Shown here piece after piece: positions 50,821 to 58,625 of a DNA stretch of 64,000 bases; the stretch's first letter is position 1, and every line of letters begins with the position of its first letter. The notes below the pieces were generated by a model, which saw only the letters and a program-made list of their open reading frames with translations, made no database searches and was not told where the DNA came from. This DNA is from Streptomyces sp. 6-11-2 (GTDB taxonomy: Bacteria; Actinomycetota; Actinomycetes; Streptomycetales; Streptomycetaceae). The translations under genes were made by a program, and so were the position numbers. The stretch is from NCBI RefSeq assembly GCF_006540305.1, contig NZ_BJOR01000001.1:1550001-1614000 (forward strand), written 5' to 3'.

Positions 50821-51644
50821 TCCGCGACCACCTTGTTGGTGCAGGCGCCCAGGCCGGCGATCTCGGTGACGACGGTCTGGCCGGGGAGCAGGAACACCTT
50901 GGGGTCGCGGGCGTTGCCCACGCCGGCCGGGGTGCCGGTGGCGATGATGTCGCCGGGGCGCAGGGTGATGACGGTGGAGATGTACTGCACCAGGAACACC
51001 GGGTCGAACAGCAGCGTGCCGGTGTCGTCCTGCTGCATGACCTGTCCGTCGACGACCGTCTTCACCTTGAGCGAGGGGCGGACGCCGCCGATCTCGTCGG
51101 GGGTGACGACGTAGGGGCCGACCGGGGTGGAGGCTTCCCAGATCTTGCCCTGGGTCCACTCGATGGTGCGGAACTGCCAGTCGCGCACCGAGATGTCGTT
51201 CATGACGGTGAAGCCGGCGATGGCGTCGACGGCCTGCTGCTCGTCGGCGCGGCGCACCTCCTTGCCGATCACGACGGCCAGCTCGACCTCCCAGTCGAGC
51301 GCGTCGGTCTCGGCCGGCTTGACGATGTCGTCGCCCGCGCCGAGCAGGGTGTCGGCGAACTTCGGGAAGAGGGTCGGGTAGTCCGGCAGTTCCCGGCCCA
51401 TCTCCTTGATGTGGTTGGTGTAGTTGTGCCCGACGCAGATGATCTTGGACGGGTTGGGTACGACCGGCGCGAAGTCGGCACCCTCGACGGGGTGGGTGGT
51501 GCCGGAGGCGGAGGCGGCCCTGGCCTGCCAGTCGGCCGCGGCGAACAGCTCACCCAGGTCGGCGTACCCGAGATCGGTCAGGAGGTCGCCGTCGAGGCGG
51601 ACCGCCCTGGTGCCGTCGGCGGTGCGGATGGTGGCGAGCTTCAT
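50817..51644 (-). CDS. Fumarylacetoacetate hydrolase family protein, fumarylpyruvate hydrolase
   Basis: 275 residues from ATG 51644. FAH fold: IICVGHNYTNHIKEMGRELP, the metal-ligand acidic motif DWEVELAVVIGKEVRRA, FTVMNDISVRDWQFRTIEWT and the C-terminal GDIIATGTPAGVGNARDP. In this operon it should split fumarylpyruvate to fumarate and pyruvate, the last gentisate step. It lies 2 bp after the dioxygenase stop and overlaps the isomerase start. Confidence 0.9.
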   Translation of the reverse strand: MKLATIRTADGTRAVRLDGDLLTDLGYADLGELFAAADWQARAASASGTTHPVEGADFAPVVPNPSKIICVGHNYTNHIKEMGRELPDYPTLFPKFADTLLGAGDDIVKPAETDALDWEVELAVVIGKEVRRADEQQAVDAIAGFTVMNDISVRDWQFRTIEWTQGKIWEASTPVGPYVVTPDEIGGVRPSLKVKTVVDGQVMQQDDTGTLLFDPVFLVQYISTVITLRPGDIIATGTPAGVGNARDPKVFLLPGQTVVTEIAGLGACTNKVVAE

Positions 51645-51646
51645 GA

Positions 51647-52807
51647 TCAGGCGTCCTTCTGGGTGCGGTTGAGCCGGAGCGCCTCGAAGACGGGCGCGTC
51701 GGAGAAGCGGAAGAGGTCGAGGGCTCCCTCGTCGGAGTCGGTCGTGCCGGCCTCGGACCGGGCGGCGAACGGCTCCCAGGACGGGACGACGAACAGGTCG
51801 CCGCGGGTCACCGTCCAGGACTTGTCGCCGACGGTCACCACACCGGAGCCGTCGAAGACCTGGTACACCGACGAACCGGTCTCGCGCACCGGCGCGGTCT
51901 CGGCGCCGCGGGCGATGCGGTGGAACTCGGCCCGGACGGTCGGCAGGACGTCGGCGCCGTCACACGGGTTGGAGTAGCGCACCGCGGCGTGGCCGGGCTC
52001 GACGGTGCCGCCGAAGCCCTCCTTCTCCAGCAGGAGCTGGTCGCGCAGAGCGGCGTTGGTGTACTCCCACTTGTAGGACAGCAGCGGGCTGCCCGGCGTG
52101 GCCGGGGCGGCCGACAGCGGGCGCAGGCCGGGGTGGCCCCACAGGCGCTCGGAGCGCGAACGCTCGGGGGTGATGCGCTCGGCGTCGCTGATCTCGTCGC
52201 GGCCGAACTCGAAGAACTGCGCCTCGGTGACGTACTGGAAGGGGATGTCCAGGCCGTCGATCCACGCCATGGGCTCGGAGGTGGCGTTGTGGTGGGCGTG
52301 CCAGTTCCAGCCCGCCTGCGGGAGGAAGTCGCCGCGGTTCATGGGCACCGGGTCACCGCCGACGACCGTCCACACACCCGAACCCTCGACCACGAAGCGG
52401 AAGGCGTGCTGGGTGTGCCGGTGCTCGGGAGCGTCCTCGCCGGGCATGAGGTACTGGATGGCCGCCCACAGCGTCGGGGTGGCGAAGGGCCTTCCGCCGA
52501 GGGAGGGGTTGGCCAGCGCGATGGCCCGGCGCTCACCGCCGCGACCGACGGGGACCAGGTCTCCGGCCCGGCCCGCCAGCTCCCGCAGCCGCTCCCAGCG
52601 CCACAGGTGCGGCACGGCGCGCGAGCGCGGGTGGGCCGGCATCAGGTCGCCGATCTCGGTCCACAGCGGGACCAGCAGCTCCTGTTCGAAGCCCCGGTAG
52701 AGCTCTTCGAGCGCCGGGGTGACCTCGGGCTGTCCCTCCGCGGCGACGGCCTGGAGCCGGACCGGGGAACCCGTGGCGGTGTCTTGGGCTATGGAGGTCT
52801 CAGTCAC
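51647..52807 (-). CDS. Gentisate 1,2-dioxygenase
   Basis: 386 residues from GTG 52807. Bicupin ring-cleavage enzyme: the first cupin has the iron-binding HxH in APEHRHTQHAFRFVVEGSGV with its distal His in WNWHAHHNATSEP; the second cupin (VYQVFDGSGVVTVGDKSWTV) lacks a full metal set, as in the family. SRAVPHLWRWERLRELAGRA and LGGRPFATPTLWAAIQYLMP are gentisate-dioxygenase signatures. It opens gentisate between the carboxyl- and hydroxyl-bearing carbons to maleylpyruvate. It is first in the operon, directly facing the IclR regulator, with 68 bp between the starts. Confidence 0.92.
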   Translation of the reverse strand: MTETSIAQDTATGSPVRLQAVAAEGQPEVTPALEELYRGFEQELLVPLWTEIGDLMPAHPRSRAVPHLWRWERLRELAGRAGDLVPVGRGGERRAIALANPSLGGRPFATPTLWAAIQYLMPGEDAPEHRHTQHAFRFVVEGSGVWTVVGGDPVPMNRGDFLPQAGWNWHAHHNATSEPMAWIDGLDIPFQYVTEAQFFEFGRDEISDAERITPERSRSERLWGHPGLRPLSAAPATPGSPLLSYKWEYTNAALRDQLLLEKEGFGGTVEPGHAAVRYSNPCDGADVLPTVRAEFHRIARGAETAPVRETGSSVYQVFDGSGVVTVGDKSWTVTRGDLFVVPSWEPFAARSEAGTTDSDEGALDLFRFSDAPVFEALRLNRTQKDA

Positions 52808-52845
52808 GCCATCAGCGTGCGCCGCGTCTGGTGAGAGAACATGGA

Positions 52846-52864
52846 GATTCTGGACAGCAGAATC
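52846..52864. promoter_or_regulatory. Candidate IclR operator
   Basis: GATTCTG-GACAG-CAGAATC: 7-bp inverted arms with a 5-bp spacer, in the 68-bp gap between the divergent gentisate dioxygenase and IclR genes. The position suits autoregulation and operon control by the IclR protein. Confidence 0.75.
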
Positions 52865-52875
52865 AGAGGGACACC

Positions 52876-53652
52876 ATGGACAAGCCGCTGAAGACACCGC
52901 CGCCCTACCCGATCGCCAGCGTGGACCACGCGCTGCGGGCGGCGACCATCCTGCAGATGGAGGGCGGCGCGACCGTGTCGCAGATCGCCGAGCGCCTCGG
53001 CGTCGCCCGGTCCACCGCCCACCGGATCCTGGCAATGCTGGTCTACCGGGACTTCGCCGTGCAGGACGAGGACCGCGTCTACCGCGCGGGACCGGTGCTG
53101 GAACTCGCCGCGCACTCCCAGTCCCTGGTCTCGCGGCTGCGCGCGGCGGCCCTGCCCCACCTGCACCGGGTCGTCGACCTGCTCGACGAGACCGCGAACC
53201 TGACGGTGCGCACCGGGGACACGGCCCGGTTCATCGCCAGCGTCGAGTGCCGGCAGGCTCTGCGGGTCGGCTCCCGGGAGGGCATGGTCTTCCCGGCGCA
53301 CCGCACCACCGCGGGACTGCTCCTGCTCGCCGACCTCGCCGATGAGGAACTGGACGAGGTGTACGCCCCCGAGCGCTACCGCGACCGCCCGGCCGACCGC
53401 CCGGACCTCGCCCGCCTGCGCACGGAACTGAAACGGCTGCGGCGCAACGGGTTCGCCGTCAACAGGGAACGGTCCGAGCGGGGTCTGGTCGCCGTCGGCG
53501 TACCGGTGCGCGACCGGGACGGCACCGCGCTGGCCGGCCTGTCGGTGTCGATGCCCAGCGTGCGCTACGACCCGCACCGCCTTCAGTCCCTGGTCGCCGC
53601 CCTGGACGCCACGGCGCACGCGCTGGAGAAGGACCTGGCCGCGCAGCACTGA
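52876..53652 (+). CDS. IclR family transcriptional regulator
   Basis: 258 residues from ATG 52876. Winged HTH (ILQMEGGATVSQIAERLGVA, RSTAHRILAMLVYRDFAVQD) and an IclR effector domain (LTVRTGDTARFIASVECRQA, GMVFPAHRTTAGLLLLADLA, RSERGLVAVGVPVRDRDG). It is divergent from the gentisate operon. IclR proteins commonly activate or repress such aromatic operons, with the ring-cleavage substrate or aromatic acid as effector. Confidence 0.9.
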   Translation: MDKPLKTPPPYPIASVDHALRAATILQMEGGATVSQIAERLGVARSTAHRILAMLVYRDFAVQDEDRVYRAGPVLELAAHSQSLVSRLRAAALPHLHRVVDLLDETANLTVRTGDTARFIASVECRQALRVGSREGMVFPAHRTTAGLLLLADLADEELDEVYAPERYRDRPADRPDLARLRTELKRLRRNGFAVNRERSERGLVAVGVPVRDRDGTALAGLSVSMPSVRYDPHRLQSLVAALDATAHALEKDLAAQH

Positions 53653-53723
53653 ATCACGACCGGACAACAAAGCGAACGCTTACCTTACGACAATACTGCT
53701 CATCTTAGTTAACGAACAAATCA

Positions 53724-53752
53724 TTGACGTGACGTAAAGCGAGTGTCATTCT
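53724..53752 (+). promoter_or_regulatory. Candidate sigma-70-type promoter for the MFS gene
   Basis: TTGACG at 53724-53729 and CATTCT at 53747-53752 are 17 bp apart in an AT-rich stretch 128 bp upstream of the MFS start. The -35 match is good; the -10 match is partial (three of six). Confidence 0.4.
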
Positions 53753-53879
53753 CCACGGAACCGCGCCCGACTCGCGTCGTGCTTCGCTCTCCCCACCGCG
53801 TACGCAGAGCCGAGCCCTTCCACGCTCTCCGGGCTCCCGTTTCCGGGATGCCCTTCTTTCCCAGCCAGGGAGAACAGCA

Positions 53880-55526
53880 ATGACGCTCAACAACGGGACG
53901 ACGACGTCCCAGGGCCCAACCGCGGGGGCCGCCCGGACGCCGGGCTACGCGGGAACACTGGCTGCCGCCTGCGGCGCGGTCTTCGTGGCCCAGGTCGCGA
54001 ACGCGCTGCCGGCCTCGCTCCTCGGACTCCTCCAGGAGGACCTGCGCACGCGCGGATCCCAACTCACGTGGATCACCGCCGCGTTCATGATCGCCGTCGT
54101 CTGCTTCGAGTTCACCTTCGGTGTCCTCGGTGATCTCTTCGGACGACGAAGACTCGTCGCGGCCGGCACGGCCCTGGTCGCCGTGGGCAGCACCGTGGCC
54201 GCGCTCGCGCCCACCGTCCAGGTGCTGTGGATCGGCGCCGCCCTGAACGGACTGGGCGCCGGCGCCATGTTCCCCGGCTCGCTCACCGCGATCACCGCCG
54301 TCACCCGCAGCATGCGGGAACGGGCGCACGCGGTGGCACTCTGGAGCGGCTTCCTGTCCGCCGGCGCCGCCGTCTCACCTCTGCTCGGCGGCATGTTCGC
54401 CAAGGTCGGATCGTGGCGCGGTTCCTTCTGGGTGCTCGTCGGACTCGCCCTCGTGAGCATGGTGCTCACCCTGGTGCTGGTCACGGAGTCGAAGGCGCCC
54501 GACGGCCGCAAGCTCGACGTAGCCGGTCAGATCACCTTCGCCCTGGGGCTCATCCTGGTGCTGTACGGCGCCGTCGAGGGGCCCGAGTCGGGCTGGACCG
54601 CCCTCCCCGTCATACTCGCCCTCGCCCTCGGCACCTGCTTCCTCGCCGGTTTCGTCGTGGTGGAACTGGGGGCCGAGTCCCCGATCTTCGACCTGAAGCT
54701 GTTCCGCAACCGGGCCTTCACGGTGTCGTCCGTCGTCGCGGTCATCGGCATGCTCGCCTTCCTCGGCGCCTGCTTCGCGATGAGCATGTGGATGGGCCCG
54801 GTGCAGCACCAGGACCCGATCCGCGTCGCGATCCTGTTCCTGTTCCTCCAGGGACCCGCCTTCCTGCTCATCCCGGTCGTCTCGCGGCTGCTCCACCGGG
54901 TCGCCGCGTCCTGGCTGCTGACCTCTGGATTCGTCCTGATGGCGATCGGCTGCCTGCTGTTCACCCGCCTGGATGTGACCGACTCCCGACTCGGCCCGTT
55001 CGTCACGCCCGCCCTGCTGATCGGCATCGGTTTCGCCCTCGCCGTCAGCTCGGTGACGGCCGTGGCACTGAACAGCGTGCCCCTGAACCTGGCGGGCATG
55101 GCCAGCGCCACCACCAACATGCTCCGCGACCTGGGCTTCGCGCTCGGCCCCGTCGTCGTCGGCGCGGTCGCCCTCAGCAGCGCGGGGTCGGCGTTCACGC
55201 AGAACCTGTCCGGCGCGGACCTGCCGGCCGGCCAGCTCGCCGCGGCACGCGAGATCGCCGCGGCCGGCGGACCCATCGCCGTGAACAGCGTGCCGCCCGG
55301 CGCCCCGGGGTCCGCGGCGCACGGCCTGGCCCTGGATGCCCTGGGCAGCGGGTTCAGCACCGCGTTCCTGGTGTGCGGTGTGGCAGCCGCCGTCGCCGCG
55401 GCCCTGGCCGCCTTCGGCATGATCGGGGTCCACGCCCGCCGTTCCGCCGAGGACGGGGCGCCCGTACCGCCGGCCCCCGGAAGCAACGGCAGGGCGGAAT
55501 CGGCCCCCACCGTCCTCCATCCCTGA
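53880..55526 (+). CDS. MFS transporter, DHA2 (14-helix) type
   Basis: 548 residues from ATG 53880, preceded by AGGGAGAAC. About 14 predicted helices. The loop 2-3 motif GVLGDLFGRRRLVAAGTALV and the SMRERAHAVALWSGFLSAGA segment fit the EmrB/QacA drug:H+ antiporter (DHA2) subfamily. A long extracytoplasmic loop (QNLSGADLPAGQLAAAREIA) lies between late helices. It follows the IclR gene and may export toxic aromatics or import a substrate; the DHA2 class favours efflux. No regulator adjoins it other than IclR. Confidence 0.85.
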   Translation: MTLNNGTTTSQGPTAGAARTPGYAGTLAAACGAVFVAQVANALPASLLGLLQEDLRTRGSQLTWITAAFMIAVVCFEFTFGVLGDLFGRRRLVAAGTALVAVGSTVAALAPTVQVLWIGAALNGLGAGAMFPGSLTAITAVTRSMRERAHAVALWSGFLSAGAAVSPLLGGMFAKVGSWRGSFWVLVGLALVSMVLTLVLVTESKAPDGRKLDVAGQITFALGLILVLYGAVEGPESGWTALPVILALALGTCFLAGFVVVELGAESPIFDLKLFRNRAFTVSSVVAVIGMLAFLGACFAMSMWMGPVQHQDPIRVAILFLFLQGPAFLLIPVVSRLLHRVAASWLLTSGFVLMAIGCLLFTRLDVTDSRLGPFVTPALLIGIGFALAVSSVTAVALNSVPLNLAGMASATTNMLRDLGFALGPVVVGAVALSSAGSAFTQNLSGADLPAGQLAAAREIAAAGGPIAVNSVPPGAPGSAAHGLALDALGSGFSTAFLVCGVAAAVAAALAAFGMIGVHARRSAEDGAPVPPAPGSNGRAESAPTVLHP

Positions 55527-55649
55527 CCTGCGCCGCTTCTGGACGTCGCCGGCACTGGTCGACGCCCACGGCCTCGTCCGCCGCACACTGGGGAGCGGTG
55601 GACGGGGCCGTGCGCCCGGCCTGGGCCCGCTTCTCCGCCCGACCCGCCT

Positions 55650-57242
55650 TCAGCCGTCGATAGCAGGCGAGTTGGCGTCGCGGCGCAGGCCGACGGCGGC
55701 GAGCAGGGCACCCACGACGCACAGGACGGCGGTGACGAGAACGGCGGCGTGCACACCGTTCATGAAGGCGTGGCCGCTGCCCTCGACGACGGCGGCCCTC
55801 AGCTGCGCGGGCATGCCGTCCGCGACGGGTGCCACGCCCATCGCCACGGCGTCCTTCGCCTCCTCGAAGCCATGTGCCGCGGAGGCCGGCACCCCGGCGC
55901 CGGTCAGCTCGCCGACGAGCGTCGCGCCCACGCGGCTGCTGATCAGCGAGATCAGTACGGACGTGCCGAGGGCGCCGCCGATCTGCAGCGCGGTGGACTG
56001 CAGGCCGCTCGCCACACCGCCGTCCCTGACGGGTGCGTTGCCGACGATCGCGTCCGAGGACGCCGACATGACCATGCCCACACCCAGACCGAGCAGCACG
56101 AACGGCGGCCACATGGCCGCGTACGAGGAGTGCGCGTCCCAGGTCAGCATCCACAGGGACGCCACCGCCTCCAGCAGCACGCCCAGCGGCATGGACAGAC
56201 GCGCGCCGAACCGCTCGGTCAGCGCCGCGCCCAGCGGTGCCGCGACCACGGAGGCGAGACTCAGCGGCAGGGTGCGCACGCCCACCTCGACCGGGGGCAG
56301 GCCCCGGACGTTCTGCAGGTACAGCATCAGGAAGAAGATGACACCGAGCAGCACGAAGAAGTTGATCGCGGTGACGAGGGTGCCGATGGTCAGCGCCGGG
56401 CTGCGGAACAGCCGCATGGGCAGCAACGGGTGCCGGACACGGGTCTCGTACCAGCCGAAGAGCACCAGCAGGACCAGTCCGGCGGCGAGGGATCCCAGCG
56501 TTCCTCCCGAGGTCCAGCCCCAGGTCTCGCCCTTGATCACACCGAAGACCACCGCCACCAGACCGAGCGCGAGCATGATCACGCCGGGGATGTCGAAGCG
56601 GTGGCGGCCGGTGGAGTCCTTGCTCTCCGGCAGCACGAACGCGCTGAAGACCAGGGTCGCGACACCGATGGGCGCGTTGATGTAGAACACGGACTCCCAG
56701 TTGACGTGCTCGACCAGCAGGCCGCCGACGATCGGTCCGAGCGCGGTCGAGCAGGAAGCCACCATGGCCCACAGGCCCACCGCCGTGCCGAACTTCTCCG
56801 GCGGGAAAACCGCTCGCAGCAGGCCGAGCGTGTTGGGGATCAGCAGCGCGGCGCAGAGTCCCTGCAGCGCGCGGAAGGCGATCACGCCTTCGACGGAGCC
56901 GATCAGGCCGATCATGACGGAGGTCACGACGAAGCCCGCGACTCCGGCCGTGTAGTACGTGCGCCGCCCGAACCGGTCACCCAGCTTGCCGCCCAGGATC
57001 AGGGCGGCGGCCATGGCGATGAGGTACGAGTTGGTGACCCACTGGAGGTCGGCGGTGGACGCGTGCAGGTCCCGGCCGATCTCCGGGTTCGCGATCGAGA
57101 CCACGGATCCATCGAGGTTGACCATGAAGAGTCCGATCGCGACGGCGATCAGCGTCAGCCACGGATGGGAGCGCGGGCCCCGCTCGGCGCCCGGGGGCGA
57201 CGGAGCGTGCAGGGTGGAGTGGTCCACGGAGGTGGAGGGCAT
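55650..57242 (-). CDS. MFS transporter, DHA2 (EmrB/QacA-like) efflux pump
   Basis: 530 residues from ATG 57242. Fourteen predicted helices: helix 1 motif FMVNLDGSVVSIANPEIGRD (the LDxTIVNVA-like DHA2 signature), LGGKLGDRFGRRTYYTAGVA in loop 2-3, and LLVEHVNWESVFYINAPIGV. It probably exports hydrophobic drugs with proton exchange. Its promoter lies in the 57243-57434 gap, with AATATCG repeated at 57268-57282, but the divergent MarR start is at 57905, so MarR control through its own operator would have to act at a distance or on a shared second site; both genes run leftward with MarR upstream. Confidence 0.87.
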   Translation of the reverse strand: MPSTSVDHSTLHAPSPPGAERGPRSHPWLTLIAVAIGLFMVNLDGSVVSIANPEIGRDLHASTADLQWVTNSYLIAMAAALILGGKLGDRFGRRTYYTAGVAGFVVTSVMIGLIGSVEGVIAFRALQGLCAALLIPNTLGLLRAVFPPEKFGTAVGLWAMVASCSTALGPIVGGLLVEHVNWESVFYINAPIGVATLVFSAFVLPESKDSTGRHRFDIPGVIMLALGLVAVVFGVIKGETWGWTSGGTLGSLAAGLVLLVLFGWYETRVRHPLLPMRLFRSPALTIGTLVTAINFFVLLGVIFFLMLYLQNVRGLPPVEVGVRTLPLSLASVVAAPLGAALTERFGARLSMPLGVLLEAVASLWMLTWDAHSSYAAMWPPFVLLGLGVGMVMSASSDAIVGNAPVRDGGVASGLQSTALQIGGALGTSVLISLISSRVGATLVGELTGAGVPASAAHGFEEAKDAVAMGVAPVADGMPAQLRAAVVEGSGHAFMNGVHAAVLVTAVLCVVGALLAAVGLRRDANSPAIDG

Positions 57243-57434
57243 GCGGGTGCCTCGTCTGTGATGAGAATATCGAATATCGACAAGTCGATGAGATGGATCC
57301 GAGCCCTCGGCACAGGCGGAGGTACGGCGGCGGTTCGGCCACCGAGGCGGGAATCGCGGCAGGAGAACGGCCAGGTCGAGGTGCGCACCGCGCACGGGAC
57401 CGGGCGTTCTCGCCTCCGAACAGGTGCCGGAAGG

Positions 57435-57905
57435 TCAGTCGGCGGAGCGGGAGCGCCGGGTCAACGCCAGCAGCGCGCCGCAGGCCGAGCCGAGGGCGTC
57501 CTGCTCCCCGTCGGTGAGGGTCTCCAGCAGGCGCGCCATGTGGGCTTCCTTCAGCCCCCGCGCTTCGGCGAGCCGCTCCGCGGCCAGGGCCGTGGGATGC
57601 AGATGAGCGACCCGCTTGTCGACGGCGTCCCGCCTGCGCTCCAGCAGCCCCAGTTCGGTGAGCTGGGAGACGAGGGCGCTGACGTTGTTCGACTTCATCA
57701 GCAGGGCGTCCGCCGCGTCACGGACCGTAATGCCCGCACGCTCCTCGACAAGCCGCAGCAGAGTGAGCTGCCCCTCCGGCAACGTCGGATACGGAAAGTC
57801 CTGAGCCACCCGCCGCTCGAGCACCCTGTTCAGCACAGGCAGAACCGCCACGAGCACAGAGGCCACGTGGTCGTTCTGCGAGCCGGAGGGGCTGGGGTCG
57901 GGCAC
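57435..57905 (-). CDS. MarR family transcriptional regulator
   Basis: 156 residues from GTG 57905. Winged HTH of MarR type: ITVRDAADALLMKSNNVSAL, VSQLTELGLLERRRDAVDKR and VAHLHPTALAAERL, flanked by dimerisation helices (HVASVLVAVLPVLNRVLERR; LLETLTDGEQDALGSACGAL). It lies upstream of the DHA2 pump on the same strand and is its likely repressor. A perfect inverted repeat directly upstream of its start should be its own operator. Confidence 0.9.
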   Translation of the reverse strand: MPDPSPSGSQNDHVASVLVAVLPVLNRVLERRVAQDFPYPTLPEGQLTLLRLVEERAGITVRDAADALLMKSNNVSALVSQLTELGLLERRRDAVDKRVAHLHPTALAAERLAEARGLKEAHMARLLETLTDGEQDALGSACGALLALTRRSRSAD

Positions 57906-57914
57906 GCATCGACT

Positions 57915-57936
57915 ATAGGTATGCCGAGATACCTAT
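57915..57936. promoter_or_regulatory. MarR operator palindrome
   Basis: ATAGGTAT-GCCGAG-ATACCTAT: perfect 8-bp arms 10 bp upstream of the MarR start, also overlapping a plausible -10 region. Size and AT content are typical of MarR sites. Confidence 0.8.
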
Positions 57937-57983
57937 GTCAACATACAAAACCTTGTCCGATCCGAGCCGGCCCGGCACAGCAG

Positions 57984-58362
57984 TCGGCCGCCCCCCATAT
58001 CGGCTCAGGGACCCCTCAGGCCCGGCCGCTGAGGACCTCGCGCTGTACCGGGAGAAGTTCCGGCGGCGTCTGCCGGAGTCGCTGGACGAGTTGCACGGCC
58101 CGGCTCAGGGGGCGTGGAGCTGCCACTGCACATGGCCTGGTCGGGGATGACCTCGTACGACCTGGGCAAGCCTCGCCAGCGCATGGGCCTGTACCGCACC
58201 GTCCTGCACGAGGGCCTGCGCGACGACCTGCCCCGCTATCTCAACCGGGACCTGCTCCTCCAACTGTGGCCGGTGCTGCGCACCCTCGTCGGCCGCACCG
58301 TGCGCACTGTATGGGAGGACGCGTTCCCCCAGCTCGCCTCCCGCACCCGGGCAGCGGCGTGA
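57984..58362 (+). pseudogene. AbiE-type antitoxin-like gene, frameshifted
   Basis: The first part reads AEDLALYREKFRRRLPESLD and ELHGPAQG up to about 58109. The next part continues in another frame as VELPLHMAWSGMTSYDLGKP, RQRMGLYRTVLHEGLRDDLP and WPVLRTLVGRTVRTVWEDAF, stopping at 58362. The two pieces together form a recognisable streptomycete protein that normally precedes a nucleotidyltransferase (AbiEii-like) gene, so a two-base loss near 58109 has broken it. No clear start codon is found. Confidence 0.6.
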
Positions 58363-58625
58363 CGGACATGCCGGAGCTGCACACGCGGCTCCTGGCGGAT
58401 GTGATCGCGCTCGGCTCCCCGTACCCCCTGGTTCTCACCGGCGGGTATGCCGTGCGGGCGCACCGCCTCGTGAACCACCCGAGCCAGGACCTCGATGTCG
58501 CCACCGAGAACCCGGCACCCATGGCCGACATCGCGACCGTGCCGGTTCACCACGCACAGCACGCAGATCCCCAGGTCAACGCCGGTTACTTCGCCGGCTC
58601 CAGGATCGCCACGCACTCCACATGA
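58359..58625 (+). pseudogene. AbiEii-like nucleotidyltransferase, truncated
   Basis: From GTG 58359, overlapping the preceding stop (GTGA), about 75 codons encode the start of a nucleotidyltransferase: LADVIALGSPYPLVLTGGYA, VRAHRLVNHPSQDLDVATEN (GG and DxD motifs of the AbiEii/AntE fold). The gene then collides with the 3' end of the convergent RNA methyltransferase and stops at 58625, while full-length relatives exceed 200 residues. The active-site motifs are present but the rest of the protein is lost, so it is a decayed toxin-like gene. Confidence 0.65.

Noticed and set aside
35069..57242. Antibiotic biosynthetic cluster
   Set aside because: A P450 and efflux pumps are present, but there is no PKS, NRPS, terpene or RiPP core; the enzymes are catabolic.
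55749..58625. A 958-codon plus-strand open frame
   Set aside because: Mostly antisense to the DHA2 pump and MarR; only its end, the AbiEii-like fragment, has domain similarity.
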